Assembly (NCBI GenBank): GCA_965653565.1
Contig: CBFHAI010000010.1
Span: forward strand, 1 to 64,000
Direction of reading: 5' to 3'
Origin: JALCLA01 sp965653565
GTDB taxonomy: Bacteria; Pseudomonadota; Gammaproteobacteria; Xanthomonadales; Xanthomonadaceae
Length of the DNA: 64,000 nucleotides
The translations under genes were made by a program, and so were the position numbers. The notes under the pieces were generated by a model. It ran no database searches and was not told the origin of the DNA. It worked only from the letters and a program-made list of their open reading frames with translations. Shown in pieces: positions 26,967 through 35,954 of this stretch; position 1 is the first letter of the stretch; every line of letters begins with the position of its first letter.

Positions 26967-27784
26967 TCGATCGGCTCCAGCGCGGGGATGGCGTTCCACA
27001 GGGTTCGTTGCAGGCGGCGCGTGATCGGCCCGGGCGTCCAGCGGCGCTGACCCAGACGCGCCACCGGGAGGATACCGCGCAGGCTGCCGGTGAGGAAAAG
27101 TTCGTCGGCCGATTCGACCTCGACGCGCGCGATGTCGCGCTCGGTAACGGCGCACTGGCGCATCAGCCACTCGCGCGTGACGCCGGCGACGCCGCAGCGA
27201 TGCAGCGGCGCCGTGATCAGTTCGCCATCGCGCACCAGGAACAGATTGGCGGCGGTGGCGCAGACGACGCGTTCGTCGGCATCGCACATCAGGCCTTCGG
27301 CGATCTGCGCATCGTTCCACTCGCTGCGCGCGAGCACCTGTTCGAGGCGGTTCAGATGCTTGAGGCCGGCGAGCGCGGGCTGCACGGCGAGCCGCAGTTC
27401 GCACCAGCGCACGATGATGCCGTCGCGATGCTGTGCAGCGGGCACCACCGGCTTCGGATGCAGGCTCAGAATGCGCGTCGGTGGCGCATCGGCCGCCCCG
27501 GCGTAGCCGCGTCCGCCGCTGCCCCGCGTAACGACGATTTTCAGTACCCCACGCGTTGTACCGCGACACAGTTCGAGAGCCTCGCACAACAGCAGTTCAT
27601 TGGAAGGCATCCCGATCTTCAACATGTCGCAGCCGCGCTGCAGCCGCGCCAGGTGTTGCTCCCACCAGACCGGCTCGGCATCGGCGACCAGGATCGTTTC
27701 GAACAAGCCGTCGCCGTAATTCAAGCCGCGATCGTTGACCGGAATGGCCGTCGCGCCCACGCCGTCGACCAGCGCGCGCATCAT
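26963..27784 (-). CDS. pabC: Aminodeoxychorismate lyase
   Basis: This 273-residue PLP-dependent class IV enzyme converts 4-amino-4-deoxychorismate to p-aminobenzoate plus pyruvate for folate synthesis. NDRGLNYGDGLFETI (about 17-31), the PLP Lys in GLKHLNRLEQVLAR (about 140) and the phosphate-binding TGSLRGILPV are present. The start is ATG ATG at 27784/27781, and the first overlaps the pabB stop (ATGA). Confidence 0.92.
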   Translation of the reverse strand: MMRALVDGVGATAIPVNDRGLNYGDGLFETILVADAEPVWWEQHLARLQRGCDMLKIGMPSNELLLCEALELCRGTTRGVLKIVVTRGSGGRGYAGAADAPPTRILSLHPKPVVPAAQHRDGIIVRWCELRLAVQPALAGLKHLNRLEQVLARSEWNDAQIAEGLMCDADERVVCATAANLFLVRDGELITAPLHRCGVAGVTREWLMRQCAVTERDIARVEVESADELFLTGSLRGILPVARLGQRRWTPGPITRRLQRTLWNAIPALEPIE

Positions 27785-29136
27785 CCCGGCGCGCCCAGCG
27801 CGCGCAGCAGACCGCGCGCTTTCGCGCGGGTTTCCGCGAGTTCGAGCGCTGCGACGGAATCCGCCACGATGCCCGCACCGGCACGGAAACGCAGCGTGTC
27901 GCCGTGCATCCACAGCGTGCGGATCAGGATATTCAGATCCATATCGCCATCGCGATTCAGATAGCCGATCGCGCCGGTATACGGCCCGCGCGCCTCGCCT
28001 TCGAGCTCGGCGATGATCTGCATGCAGCGCACTTTCGGGCAGCCGGTGATCGTGCCGCCGGGAAACACGGCGCGGATCACCTCGCCCGGCGTCGTACCGT
28101 CGCGCAGTTTTCCGCGCACGTTCGACACGATGTGGTGCACGTGGGCGTAGCTTTCGACGCTCATCAATTCGTCGACCTCGATGCTGCCCGGCACGCAGAC
28201 CCGGCCCAGGTCGTTGCGTTCCAGATCGATCAGCATGATGTGCTCGGCGCGCTCCTTCGGATGGCCGACCAATTCGCGCACGCGCGCCGCATCGTCGTCG
28301 CCGGCGAAACGCGGCCGCGTGCCGGCGATCGGACGGGTCTGCACCGAGTCGCGCTGCACCGAGACGAGCCGCTCCGGCGACGAACTGAGCACGGCCCAGT
28401 CGTCCCACGCGAAACTGCCCGCGAACGGGGCCGGATTCGCGGCGCGCAATGCCGAATACACCGTCGCGGCGTCGACCGGCGAGGCCAGCGTCGCCTGCCA
28501 GCCGCGCGAAAGATTGACCTGGAAAACATCGCCGGCGGCGATGTAGTCGAGCACGCGCTGCACAGCGGCGAGGAACCTGGTGGCGTCATCTTCATGCAGC
28601 GTGGCGATCTCGATCCGGGCCGTCGTGGCGGCGGATTCGCGGCTTGCCGAAATGTCGCGCAACACCTGCTGCAGACTGTTTTCGTGGCCGGGTTCGGCCA
28701 GCAGCGTCACGCTGCCGTCGACATGATCGCGGATCAGCGCGACCGGACACCGCAGCGCCAACGCGATCGGCGGTGCGACGACAGGCGCCGGCAGATCGAG
28801 CCGCGTTTCGATCTGGCCGACCAGTTCGTAGCCGAAAAACAGCGCCCAGCCGCCCCGAAACGGCAGCATCGATTCGTCGCTCGCGGCGATGCGCGAAGCG
28901 CGCCAATCCGTATCGAGCGCCGCGAGGAAATCCTGCGCCAGCGGCGTGCCGTCGAGGCGGCGCGTCATGCCATCGGCATCGAGCCGCAAGCCGCCGTCGG
29001 GAAACGCCAGCAGCACGTCGTGGCGCGCGCGCTCGTTGCCGGTGGTGGCGCTTTCGAGCAGGCACGGGTAGCGCCGCGGCATCGTGCGGTGCAGCGCGAG
29101 CAGGTCGCACGGCGTATCGAGGCGATGGATCAGCAT
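27781..29136 (-). CDS. pabB: Aminodeoxychorismate synthase component I
   Basis: This 451-residue chorismate-utilising enzyme aminates chorismate. The conserved C-terminal block includes GDVFQVNLSR, PERLVS, PIAGTRPR, LIDLERNDLGRVC and FPGGTITGCPKVR. PIAGT is the PabB-type variant of the catalytic-site motif and argues against anthranilate synthase TrpE. The ATG at 29136 (MLIHRLDTP) is chosen over an open frame that runs into fabF antisense. The glutaminase partner PabA is not in this window. Confidence 0.9.
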   Translation of the reverse strand: MLIHRLDTPCDLLALHRTMPRRYPCLLESATTGNERARHDVLLAFPDGGLRLDADGMTRRLDGTPLAQDFLAALDTDWRASRIAASDESMLPFRGGWALFFGYELVGQIETRLDLPAPVVAPPIALALRCPVALIRDHVDGSVTLLAEPGHENSLQQVLRDISASRESAATTARIEIATLHEDDATRFLAAVQRVLDYIAAGDVFQVNLSRGWQATLASPVDAATVYSALRAANPAPFAGSFAWDDWAVLSSSPERLVSVQRDSVQTRPIAGTRPRFAGDDDAARVRELVGHPKERAEHIMLIDLERNDLGRVCVPGSIEVDELMSVESYAHVHHIVSNVRGKLRDGTTPGEVIRAVFPGGTITGCPKVRCMQIIAELEGEARGPYTGAIGYLNRDGDMDLNILIRTLWMHGDTLRFRAGAGIVADSVAALELAETRAKARGLLRALGAPG

Positions 29137-29206
29137 GCGCAACGGCCGCAGCGAACGATCGCGCCGCGCGGCGCCGCGCGGGAAAGCCGGCGGCGCATGG
29201 TTGGCG

Positions 29207-30445
29207 TCAGACGCGCCGGAACACCAGCGTGCCGTTGGTGCCGCCGAAGCCGAAGCCGTTCGAGACGGCGACGTCGATCTGCTTCTGGCGCGCGACGTTG
29301 GGCACGTAGTCGAGGTCGCAACCTTCGCCCGGCTCGTCGAGATTGATCGTCGGCGGGATGATGCCGTGATGCAGCGCGAGCACGGTGAAGATCGCTTCCA
29401 CGCCGCCGGCCGCACCGAGCAGATGGCCCGTCATCGACTTGGTGGACGACACCATCGTCTTGTAGGCGTGATCGCCGAAGGCGCGCTTGAGCGCGAGCGT
29501 CTCGGCCAGATCGCCGAGCGGCGTCGAGGTGCCGTGCGCGTTGAGGTACTCGACCTGGTCGGCGTTGAGCCTGGCGTCGCGCAGCGCCATCGCCATGCAG
29601 CGCGCCGGACCGTCGCCGTTCTCGCTCGGCGCCGTCATGTGCCAGGCATCGGAACTGGCGCCGTAGCCGGCCAGTTCGCAGTAGATGCGCGCGCCGCGCG
29701 CCTTCGCATGTTCGTATTCTTCGAGGATCAGCACGCCGGCGCCGTCGCCCAGCACGAAGCCGTCGCGATCCTTGTCCCACGGCCGCGAGGCGCGTGTCGG
29801 ATCGTCGTTGCGCGTCGACATCGCGCGCATCGCGCAGAAGCCGCCCATCGAGGTCGGCGAGGAGCCGCGTTCGGCGCCGCCGGCGATCATCACGTCGGCA
29901 TCGCCGTACTGGATCATGCGCATCGCCGTGCCGATCGAATGGTTCGACGTGGCGCAGGCCGATACTGCCGAGAAACTCGGGCCCTTGATGCCGCGCATGA
30001 TGCTGATCTGGCCGGGCAGCATGTTGATGATGGTGCTGGGCACGTAGAACGGCGAGATCTTGCGCACGCCGCCCTGGCTGTACTTGATCGCGGTTTCCTC
30101 GATGCCGAGGATGCCGCCGATGCCCGAGCCCACGATCACGCCGATGCGTTCGGCATTCTCGTCGGTCACCTGCAAACCGCAGTCGTCGAGTGCCATGAAG
30201 GCCGCGGCGACGCCGTAATGGATGAACTCGTCCATCTTCTTCGCGTCTTTCGGCGTGATGAAGGTGGTCGGATCGAAGTTGCGCACTTCACCGGCGATGG
30301 TGGTGGCGAAACCGGTGGCATCGAACGAGGTGATCGGGCCGATGCCCGAGCGTCCGTTGACGATCGCGTCCCACGCGGTGGGAATGTCGTTGCCGACGGG
30401 CGATACGATGCCAAGACCGGTGATGACGACGCGACGCTGGGTCAT
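29207..30445 (-). CDS. fabF: 3-oxoacyl-ACP synthase II
   Basis: This 412-residue condensing enzyme elongates acyl-ACP with malonyl-ACP. Catalytic Cys lies in VSACATSNHSIG (about 160-171), His in NAHGTSTPLGD, Lys in STKSMTGHLLGAAGG and a second His in NVARQKQ-terminal NGFGFGGTNG context. The ATG at 30445 is preceded by GGAG at 7-10 nt. It follows acpP, as in E. coli. Confidence 0.95.
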   Translation of the reverse strand: MTQRRVVITGLGIVSPVGNDIPTAWDAIVNGRSGIGPITSFDATGFATTIAGEVRNFDPTTFITPKDAKKMDEFIHYGVAAAFMALDDCGLQVTDENAERIGVIVGSGIGGILGIEETAIKYSQGGVRKISPFYVPSTIINMLPGQISIMRGIKGPSFSAVSACATSNHSIGTAMRMIQYGDADVMIAGGAERGSSPTSMGGFCAMRAMSTRNDDPTRASRPWDKDRDGFVLGDGAGVLILEEYEHAKARGARIYCELAGYGASSDAWHMTAPSENGDGPARCMAMALRDARLNADQVEYLNAHGTSTPLGDLAETLALKRAFGDHAYKTMVSSTKSMTGHLLGAAGGVEAIFTVLALHHGIIPPTINLDEPGEGCDLDYVPNVARQKQIDVAVSNGFGFGGTNGTLVFRRV

Positions 30446-30548
30446 GCACGACTCCTGTGGGCGGGCGTCCGGGCGAACATACGCCTGCGGACGCGGGCCG
30501 GAAATGCGCGGGGCCGCGCAGGCGGCCCCGGTGTCACGAATTCGACCA

Positions 30549-30598
30549 CCGGTGCGCATGCACCGGCGGCAACCTGCAGCGCCTGGCCGCGAACGGCC
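30549..30598 (-). terminator. Two hairpins in the acpP-fabF spacer
   Basis: Two hairpins lie downstream of acpP on the minus strand. One is a 5-bp GGCCG/CGGCC stem with TTCG loop (30585-30598), and the other is a perfect 7-bp CCGGTGC/GCACCGG stem (30549-30566). Neither has a T-run. They could act as a partial terminator or 3'-stabiliser that raises acpP relative to fabF. Confidence 0.4.
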
Positions 30599-30610
30599 GG
30601 GCCGGTGCGA

Positions 30611-30850
30611 TCAGCTCTTGACGTGCGACTTGATGTAATCGATCGCCTGCTGAACGCTGGTGATCTTCTCGGCTTCTTCGTCCGGAATCTCGCACTCGAA
30701 TTCTTCTTCGAGCGCCATGACCAGTTCCACCGTGTCGAGCGAATCCGCGCCCAGGTCGTCCACGAAAGAGGCGTTCGCGGTGACTTCGTCTTCCTTGACG
30801 CCAAGCTGTTCGATGACGATCTTCTTGACGCGTTCTTCGATGGTGCTCAT
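30611..30850 (-). CDS. acpP: Acyl carrier protein
   Basis: This 79-residue acidic helical carrier holds the growing fatty acid on 4'-phosphopantetheine attached to Ser37 (GADSLDTVE). Ribosome binding site GGGAGG lies about 9 nt before the ATG at 30850. The frame upstream of this ATG is not conserved. It sits between fabG and fabF with wide spacers (140 and 165 nt), consistent with separate, high expression. Confidence 0.97.
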   Translation of the reverse strand: MSTIEERVKKIVIEQLGVKEDEVTANASFVDDLGADSLDTVELVMALEEEFECEIPDEEAEKITSVQQAIDYIKSHVKS

Positions 30851-30991
30851 TGGTACAAAACCTCCCGGGGAAAAAGCCCGCGCATTGTAGTGGACAACCG
30901 GCACCCCGCACTAGCGAGGGGCCGTCGGGACGAACCGCGCAATTCAACGTCCCTGAAATCATACGCTTGGCGCGCATCGTGCGCGCGGCGC

Positions 30992-31735
30992 TTACGGCAT
31001 GTACATCCCGCCATTCACATGCAGGGTTTCGCCGGTGATGTAGGCGGCGGCCGGCGAGGCGAGAAAAGCGACGGCGCGCGCGATGTCGGCCGGCTCGCCC
31101 AGGCGGCCGAGCGCGATCTGGCCGAGCAGGCTTTCCTTCGCCGATTCGGGCAGCGCGCGCGTCATGTCGGTATCGATGAAACCGGGCGCGACCACGTTGA
31201 CCGTGATGCCGCGCGTGCCGATTTCGCGCGCCAGCGATTTCGAGAACGCGATGATGCCCGCCTTCGCCGCCGCGTAGTTGGCCTGGCCCGGATTGCCGGT
31301 GAGGCCGATGACGGAGGCGATGCTGATGATGCGGCCGCGGCGCGCCTTCATCATGCCGCGCAGCACCGCTTTCGAGGTGCGGAAGACGCTGCTCAGGTTG
31401 GTGTCGAGGATGGCGTTCCAGTCGTCTTCCTTCATCCGCATCAGCAATTGATCGCGCGTGATGCCGGCGTTGTTGACGAGGATGGAGACGGCACCGAATT
31501 CGCTGCCGATCGCGTCGATCAAGGCGTCGACGGCGGCGCTGTCGGTGACGTTGAGCACGCGGCCCGCGCCGCCGTGCGCGGCGAGACGTTCGCCGATGGC
31601 GGCGGCGCCTGCTTCGCTGGTCGCCGTGCCGATGACTTTCGCGCCCTGCGCGGCGAGCTCGTCGGCGATGGCGGCGCCGATGCCGCGGCTGGCGCCGGTG
31701 ACGAGCGCGATCTCGCCGGTGAGTGGAAGCGTCAT
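30992..31735 (-). CDS. fabG: 3-oxoacyl-ACP reductase
   Basis: This 247-residue NADPH-dependent short-chain dehydrogenase reduces 3-oxoacyl-ACP. TGASRGIG (about 14-21) binds the cofactor, NNAG is at about 90, and the catalytic set Ser (SIASVIGLTGN), Tyr and Lys (YAAAKAG) is intact. The ATG at 31735 lies 25 nt after fabD ends. Confidence 0.96.
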   Translation of the reverse strand: MTLPLTGEIALVTGASRGIGAAIADELAAQGAKVIGTATSEAGAAAIGERLAAHGGAGRVLNVTDSAAVDALIDAIGSEFGAVSILVNNAGITRDQLLMRMKEDDWNAILDTNLSSVFRTSKAVLRGMMKARRGRIISIASVIGLTGNPGQANYAAAKAGIIAFSKSLAREIGTRGITVNVVAPGFIDTDMTRALPESAKESLLGQIALGRLGEPADIARAVAFLASPAAAYITGETLHVNGGMYMP

Positions 31736-31760
31736 GAGCAATCCTCGTTGTCGGTCGAGA

Positions 31761-32705
<945 letters not shown>

Positions 32706-32800
32706 GCGCGAATTCCTTGTGAGGCGGGGGCGCGATGATACGGTGCGCGACCCGAAATCGTCTGTACCGGGGCGTATGCCCGCGCCGCCGTGCCGCGCGG

Positions 32801-33775
32801 CTAGTAGCGCAGCAGCGCCGAGCCCCAGGTGAAGCCGCCGCCGAAGGCTTCGAGCAGCAACAGTTCGCCGCGTTTCACCTGGCCCGAACGGATGGCTTCG
32901 TCGAGCGCCAGCGGCACCGATGCCGCCGACGTATTGCCGTGGCGGTCGACGGTGACGACGACGCGCTCCATCGGCATCGCGAGCCGCTTGGCGGTGGCGG
33001 TGATGATGCGCAGGTTGGCCTGGTGCGGGATCAGCCAGTCGACATCGGATTTATCCAGCCCGTTGGCGGCGAGGGTTTCCTCGACCACGGCATCGAGCGT
33101 CTTCACCGCGACCTTGAACACCTCGTTGCCGGCCATGCGCACGCGCACGCCGTGGTTGGGTTCGTCGCTAAAACCCGCGGACACGCCGACCGGGTTGTAG
33201 AGCAGTTCCTTGTAGCCGCCGTCGGCGTGCAGGTGGGTCGACATCACGCCCGGCTCTTCCGACGCCTTCAGCACCACCGCGCCGGCGCCGTCGCCGAACA
33301 GCACGCAGGTGGCGCGATCGGTCCAGTCGAGCATGCGCGACAGGGTTTCGGCGCCCACCACCAGCACCGTTTTCGCCGCCCCGGCGCGGATGAAATTGTT
33401 CGCCACGCCGAGCGCGTAGATGAAGCCCGAGCACGCCGCGTTGACGTCGAACGCGGCGCAGCCGTTGGCGCCCAGCCGGTGCTGCAGCAGGCAGGCGGTG
33501 GACGGGAAAATGATGTCGGGGGTGGTGGTGCCGAGCACGATCAGATCGAGCTCTTTGGCCGACACGCCGGCCACTTCCAGTGCGCGCGTGGCGGCGTGGA
33601 AGGCCAGGTCGCCCGTGGTTTCGCCGTCGGCGGCGATATGGCGCTCGCGGATGCCGGTGCGATCGCGGATCCATTCGTCGGTGGTTTCGACGAATTTTTC
33701 CAGATCGGCATTGGTCAGCACTTTCTCCGGCAGGTAGCTGCCGGTTCCCGCGATGCGGGCATAGATCTGCGTCAT
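32801..33775 (-). CDS. fabH: 3-oxoacyl-ACP synthase III
   Basis: This 324-residue enzyme starts fatty-acid synthesis by condensing acyl-CoA with malonyl-ACP. Catalytic Cys115 (NAACSGF), His (WLIPHQAN) and Asn (RHGNTSAAS) are all present. The ATG at 33775 is preceded by GGAG. In most relatives plsX lies directly upstream; here the neighbour is rpmF. Confidence 0.95.
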   Translation of the reverse strand: MTQIYARIAGTGSYLPEKVLTNADLEKFVETTDEWIRDRTGIRERHIAADGETTGDLAFHAATRALEVAGVSAKELDLIVLGTTTPDIIFPSTACLLQHRLGANGCAAFDVNAACSGFIYALGVANNFIRAGAAKTVLVVGAETLSRMLDWTDRATCVLFGDGAGAVVLKASEEPGVMSTHLHADGGYKELLYNPVGVSAGFSDEPNHGVRVRMAGNEVFKVAVKTLDAVVEETLAANGLDKSDVDWLIPHQANLRIITATAKRLAMPMERVVVTVDRHGNTSAASVPLALDEAIRSGQVKRGELLLLEAFGGGFTWGSALLRY

Positions 33776-33910
33776 CCCCACTCCCGGGTGCCACGAACGC
33801 AAGTCGGGATCACCGGTGCAGGCCTTGCCGGCCTCGCAGGGAATCCCAAACGCGCGCGGCGGGCATCACGCCCGCCGCGTCGAATCTCGCTCAACAACCG
33901 CGGGCTGCGA

Positions 33911-34105
33911 TCAATCTTCTTCGACCACCGCGCTCTTGACCTCGATGACCTTGCGGCCGCGATAGAAGCCGTCCTTGGTCATGTGGTGGCGCAGGTGGGT
34001 TTCGCCCGTCGTCGGGTCGGTCGCCAGCTGCTTGGGCACGAGGGCGTCGTGCGAACGACGCTGGCCGCGGCGCGACGGGGTAACGCGGGACTTCTGGACT
34101 GCCAT
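33911..34105 (-). CDS. rpmF: Ribosomal protein bL32
   Basis: This 64-residue basic protein of the 50S subunit begins MAVQKSRVTPSRRGQRRSHD, the diagnostic L32 N-terminus. It has no Cys zinc ribbon. It lies downstream of yceD as in most proteobacteria. The 135-nt gap to fabH is unusual in lacking plsX. Confidence 0.97.
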   Translation of the reverse strand: MAVQKSRVTPSRRGQRRSHDALVPKQLATDPTTGETHLRHHMTKDGFYRGRKVIEVKSAVVEED

Positions 34106-34128
34106 GGGTGTTTCCTCTACGACGCTGT

Positions 34129-34164
34129 GTTGTTATTGAAGCTATGGTTGTTACTGAAGCTATG
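34129..34164. repeat. Two tandem 18-bp repeats between yceD and rpmF
   Basis: GTTGTTATTGAAGCTATG (34129-34146) is followed by GTTGTTACTGAAGCTATG (34147-34164), with one mismatch. The tract is AT-richer than its surroundings and occupies most of the spacer upstream of the rpmF start. Confidence 0.75.
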
Positions 34165-34199
34165 TTGGTGTTGACGCTGTTGTTGCGATGCGACGCGAA

Positions 34200-34715
34200 T
34201 CAGCGGCGGGACTTCAACGCGGACAGCGCGGCGAACGGATTCGGGCGCTCTTCCTCGGTTTCTTCCGGCGCGGCCGGCCACAGGGCCTCCACCGCTTCGG
34301 TTCCGGGCTTCACCGGAACCACCGGCACGGCCAGGATCAATTCGTCTTCGATCAGCTCGATCGCATTGAGCCGACCATCCTCGCCCACCAGCACCGGCTC
34401 GTAGCCGGGCGGCAGCGAAGCTTCCTCGCGCTCGTCGCGGATCAGACCCATGCGCTGGTCGACCTGCACCGGCAATTCGAAACGTTCCAGCGTACGCTGG
34501 CAGGTGAGCGGCAACGCGGCCTGGGCGCGGATTTCCACGAAGGAAATGCCGAACTCGTCGCGGCCGAACTCGACCTCGTAACTGCACTGACCTTGTTCGT
34601 CCGCCAGGCTGGTGACCAGTCGCGGCAGCGAGGCCAGCGGCAGGGAACCCGAGAACACCCGCCCGCCGGCGACCATGCGCCACGCGTCGACGACCTCGGG
34701 CAGGGCGGTGAACAT
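34200..34715 (-). CDS. yceD: YceD (DUF177) family protein
   Basis: This 171-residue protein of the YceD family acts with YbeY-type partners in 23S rRNA precursor maturation in some bacteria. It carries the family elements FELPVQVDQRMGLI, YEPVLVGEDGRLNAIELIEDELILAVPVVP and the terminal NPFAALSALKSR. The YceD zinc-binding Cys pattern is reduced. It leads the rpmF operon on the minus strand, and divergent from it lies the maf unit, as in E. coli. Confidence 0.88.
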   Translation of the reverse strand: MFTALPEVVDAWRMVAGGRVFSGSLPLASLPRLVTSLADEQGQCSYEVEFGRDEFGISFVEIRAQAALPLTCQRTLERFELPVQVDQRMGLIRDEREEASLPPGYEPVLVGEDGRLNAIELIEDELILAVPVVPVKPGTEAVEALWPAAPEETEEERPNPFAALSALKSRR

Positions 34716-34778
34716 AAGCAGGTAAAGATAAGCCGCAATCCGCCCGATGTCAACTTAACTGCTTGGATTGCCGGTCAA

Positions 34779-34812
34779 TTTGCGGGCCGGTTTGCGGGGC
34801 CGGTTTGCGAGG
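34779..34812. repeat. Short tandem TTTGCGGGCCGG repeat
   Basis: TTTGCGGGCCGG (34779-34790), TTTGCGGGGCCGG (34791-34803) and a partial third copy (34804-34812) lie in the divergent spacer between yceD and the next plus-strand gene. Slippage is the simplest origin. Confidence 0.65.
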
Positions 34813-34863
34813 CTCGAACCGCTTCGTGCAGACTGGCACCCAGCATTTTGCCGCATCCGGGCC

Positions 34864-35349
34864 GTGGCCACATTCCTAGCTTTCATCTTCGTCCTGGGCC
34901 TGCTCGCGCTGGCGGCCTGGGCGGTGCAATGGTACGGCCAGCGGCGCGAGCGGGCGCTGCGCCGGCTGCTCGACCGCGCCGACGCGCTCGAAGCGCTGCT
35001 CAAGACCACGCGCGACCGCATGAATGCGATGCAGCAGGTGGTGCAGCGGGTGCCGTCCGACATCGCCGCGGTGGCGCGCGCCTCGCTCGATACCAACGAT
35101 CTGGTGCAGCAGGCGCTGCGCGACGTGCTCGAACACCGGTTGTGGATCTCGCAGCGCGGGCTGACCGCACCGAAAGCCGAGATCGACGCCGCCAACGCCG
35201 CGCTGGCCCGCGCCCACGCCAATATCTCCGACCAGTTGCAGCGCCTGGAAAACGCCGGCGCCGAACTGGCCGACGTCACCCAGGCTTCGATCGAACAGGC
35301 CGCGCGCGAACCGGCCGCGCTGAAACGCACGAGCGGCGGCGGTGACTGA
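34864..35349 (+). CDS. Small membrane protein with coiled-coil tail, unknown function
   Basis: This 161-residue protein has one N-terminal transmembrane helix (ATFLAFIFVLGLLALAAWAV) and then Arg/Ala/Leu-rich heptads (about 25-155), suggesting a cytoplasmic coiled coil. The GTG at 34864 puts the hydrophobic segment at the N-terminus. The open frame from 34768 would add a poorly convincing Arg-rich leader built on repeat DNA. Its stop overlaps the Maf GTG (GTGACTGA). I recognise no family. Confidence 0.6.
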   Translation: MATFLAFIFVLGLLALAAWAVQWYGQRRERALRRLLDRADALEALLKTTRDRMNAMQQVVQRVPSDIAAVARASLDTNDLVQQALRDVLEHRLWISQRGLTAPKAEIDAANAALARAHANISDQLQRLENAGAELADVTQASIEQAAREPAALKRTSGGGD

Positions 35350-35926
35350 ATCGCCGCCGCTGATCCTGGCCTCGACCTCACGCTATCGCCGCGAACTGCT
35401 GACGCGGCTGGGCCTGGATTTCAGCTCGGTGGCGCCGGGCGTCGACGAAACTGTGCAAACCGGCGAAACGCCGCTCTCGCTCGCGGTTCGACTGGCGCGG
35501 GAAAAAGCGCTGGCCGTCGCGAAGAAATATCCCGGCGCGATCGTCATCGGCTCCGACCAGGCGCCCGAACTGGATGGAATCGCGCTGCAGAAACCCGGCA
35601 CCCCCGAGCGCGCGAGCGAGCAACTGATCGCCTGCAGTGGACGCGAAGTGAACTTCCACACCGCGGTCTGCGTGATCGACGCGCACGGCGCCGCGCATGA
35701 ATTCGCCGATCGCACCGTGGTGACATTCCGTTCGCTCGACGGCGACGAAATCGCGCGCTATCTCGAAAAAGAACAACCGTTCGACTGCGCCGGCAGCTTC
35801 AAGAGCGAAGGCCTCGGCGCGGCCCTGTTCGAACACATCCGCAGCGACGATCCGACCGCGCTCGTCGGCCTGCCGCTGATCGCGCTCGCCCGCACGCTGC
35901 GGCAGTGCGGCTATCGCGTGCCCTGA
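35342..35926 (+). CDS. Maf-family nucleoside triphosphate pyrophosphatase (YceF type)
   Basis: This 194-residue Maf enzyme is predicted to hydrolyse 7-methyl-GTP as a house-cleaning activity. It has ILASTSRYRRELL (8-20), the substrate-loop GSDQ (about 70) and RSLDGDEIARYLEKEQPFDCAGSFKSEGLG. The order yceF divergent to yceD-rpmF matches E. coli. It starts at GTG, overlapping the upstream coiled-coil gene by 8 nt. Confidence 0.88.
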   Translation: MTESPPLILASTSRYRRELLTRLGLDFSSVAPGVDETVQTGETPLSLAVRLAREKALAVAKKYPGAIVIGSDQAPELDGIALQKPGTPERASEQLIACSGREVNFHTAVCVIDAHGAAHEFADRTVVTFRSLDGDEIARYLEKEQPFDCAGSFKSEGLGAALFEHIRSDDPTALVGLPLIALARTLRQCGYRVP

Positions 35927-35954
35927 AACCGCGTAGTTTGCGACGCACAGCGGA

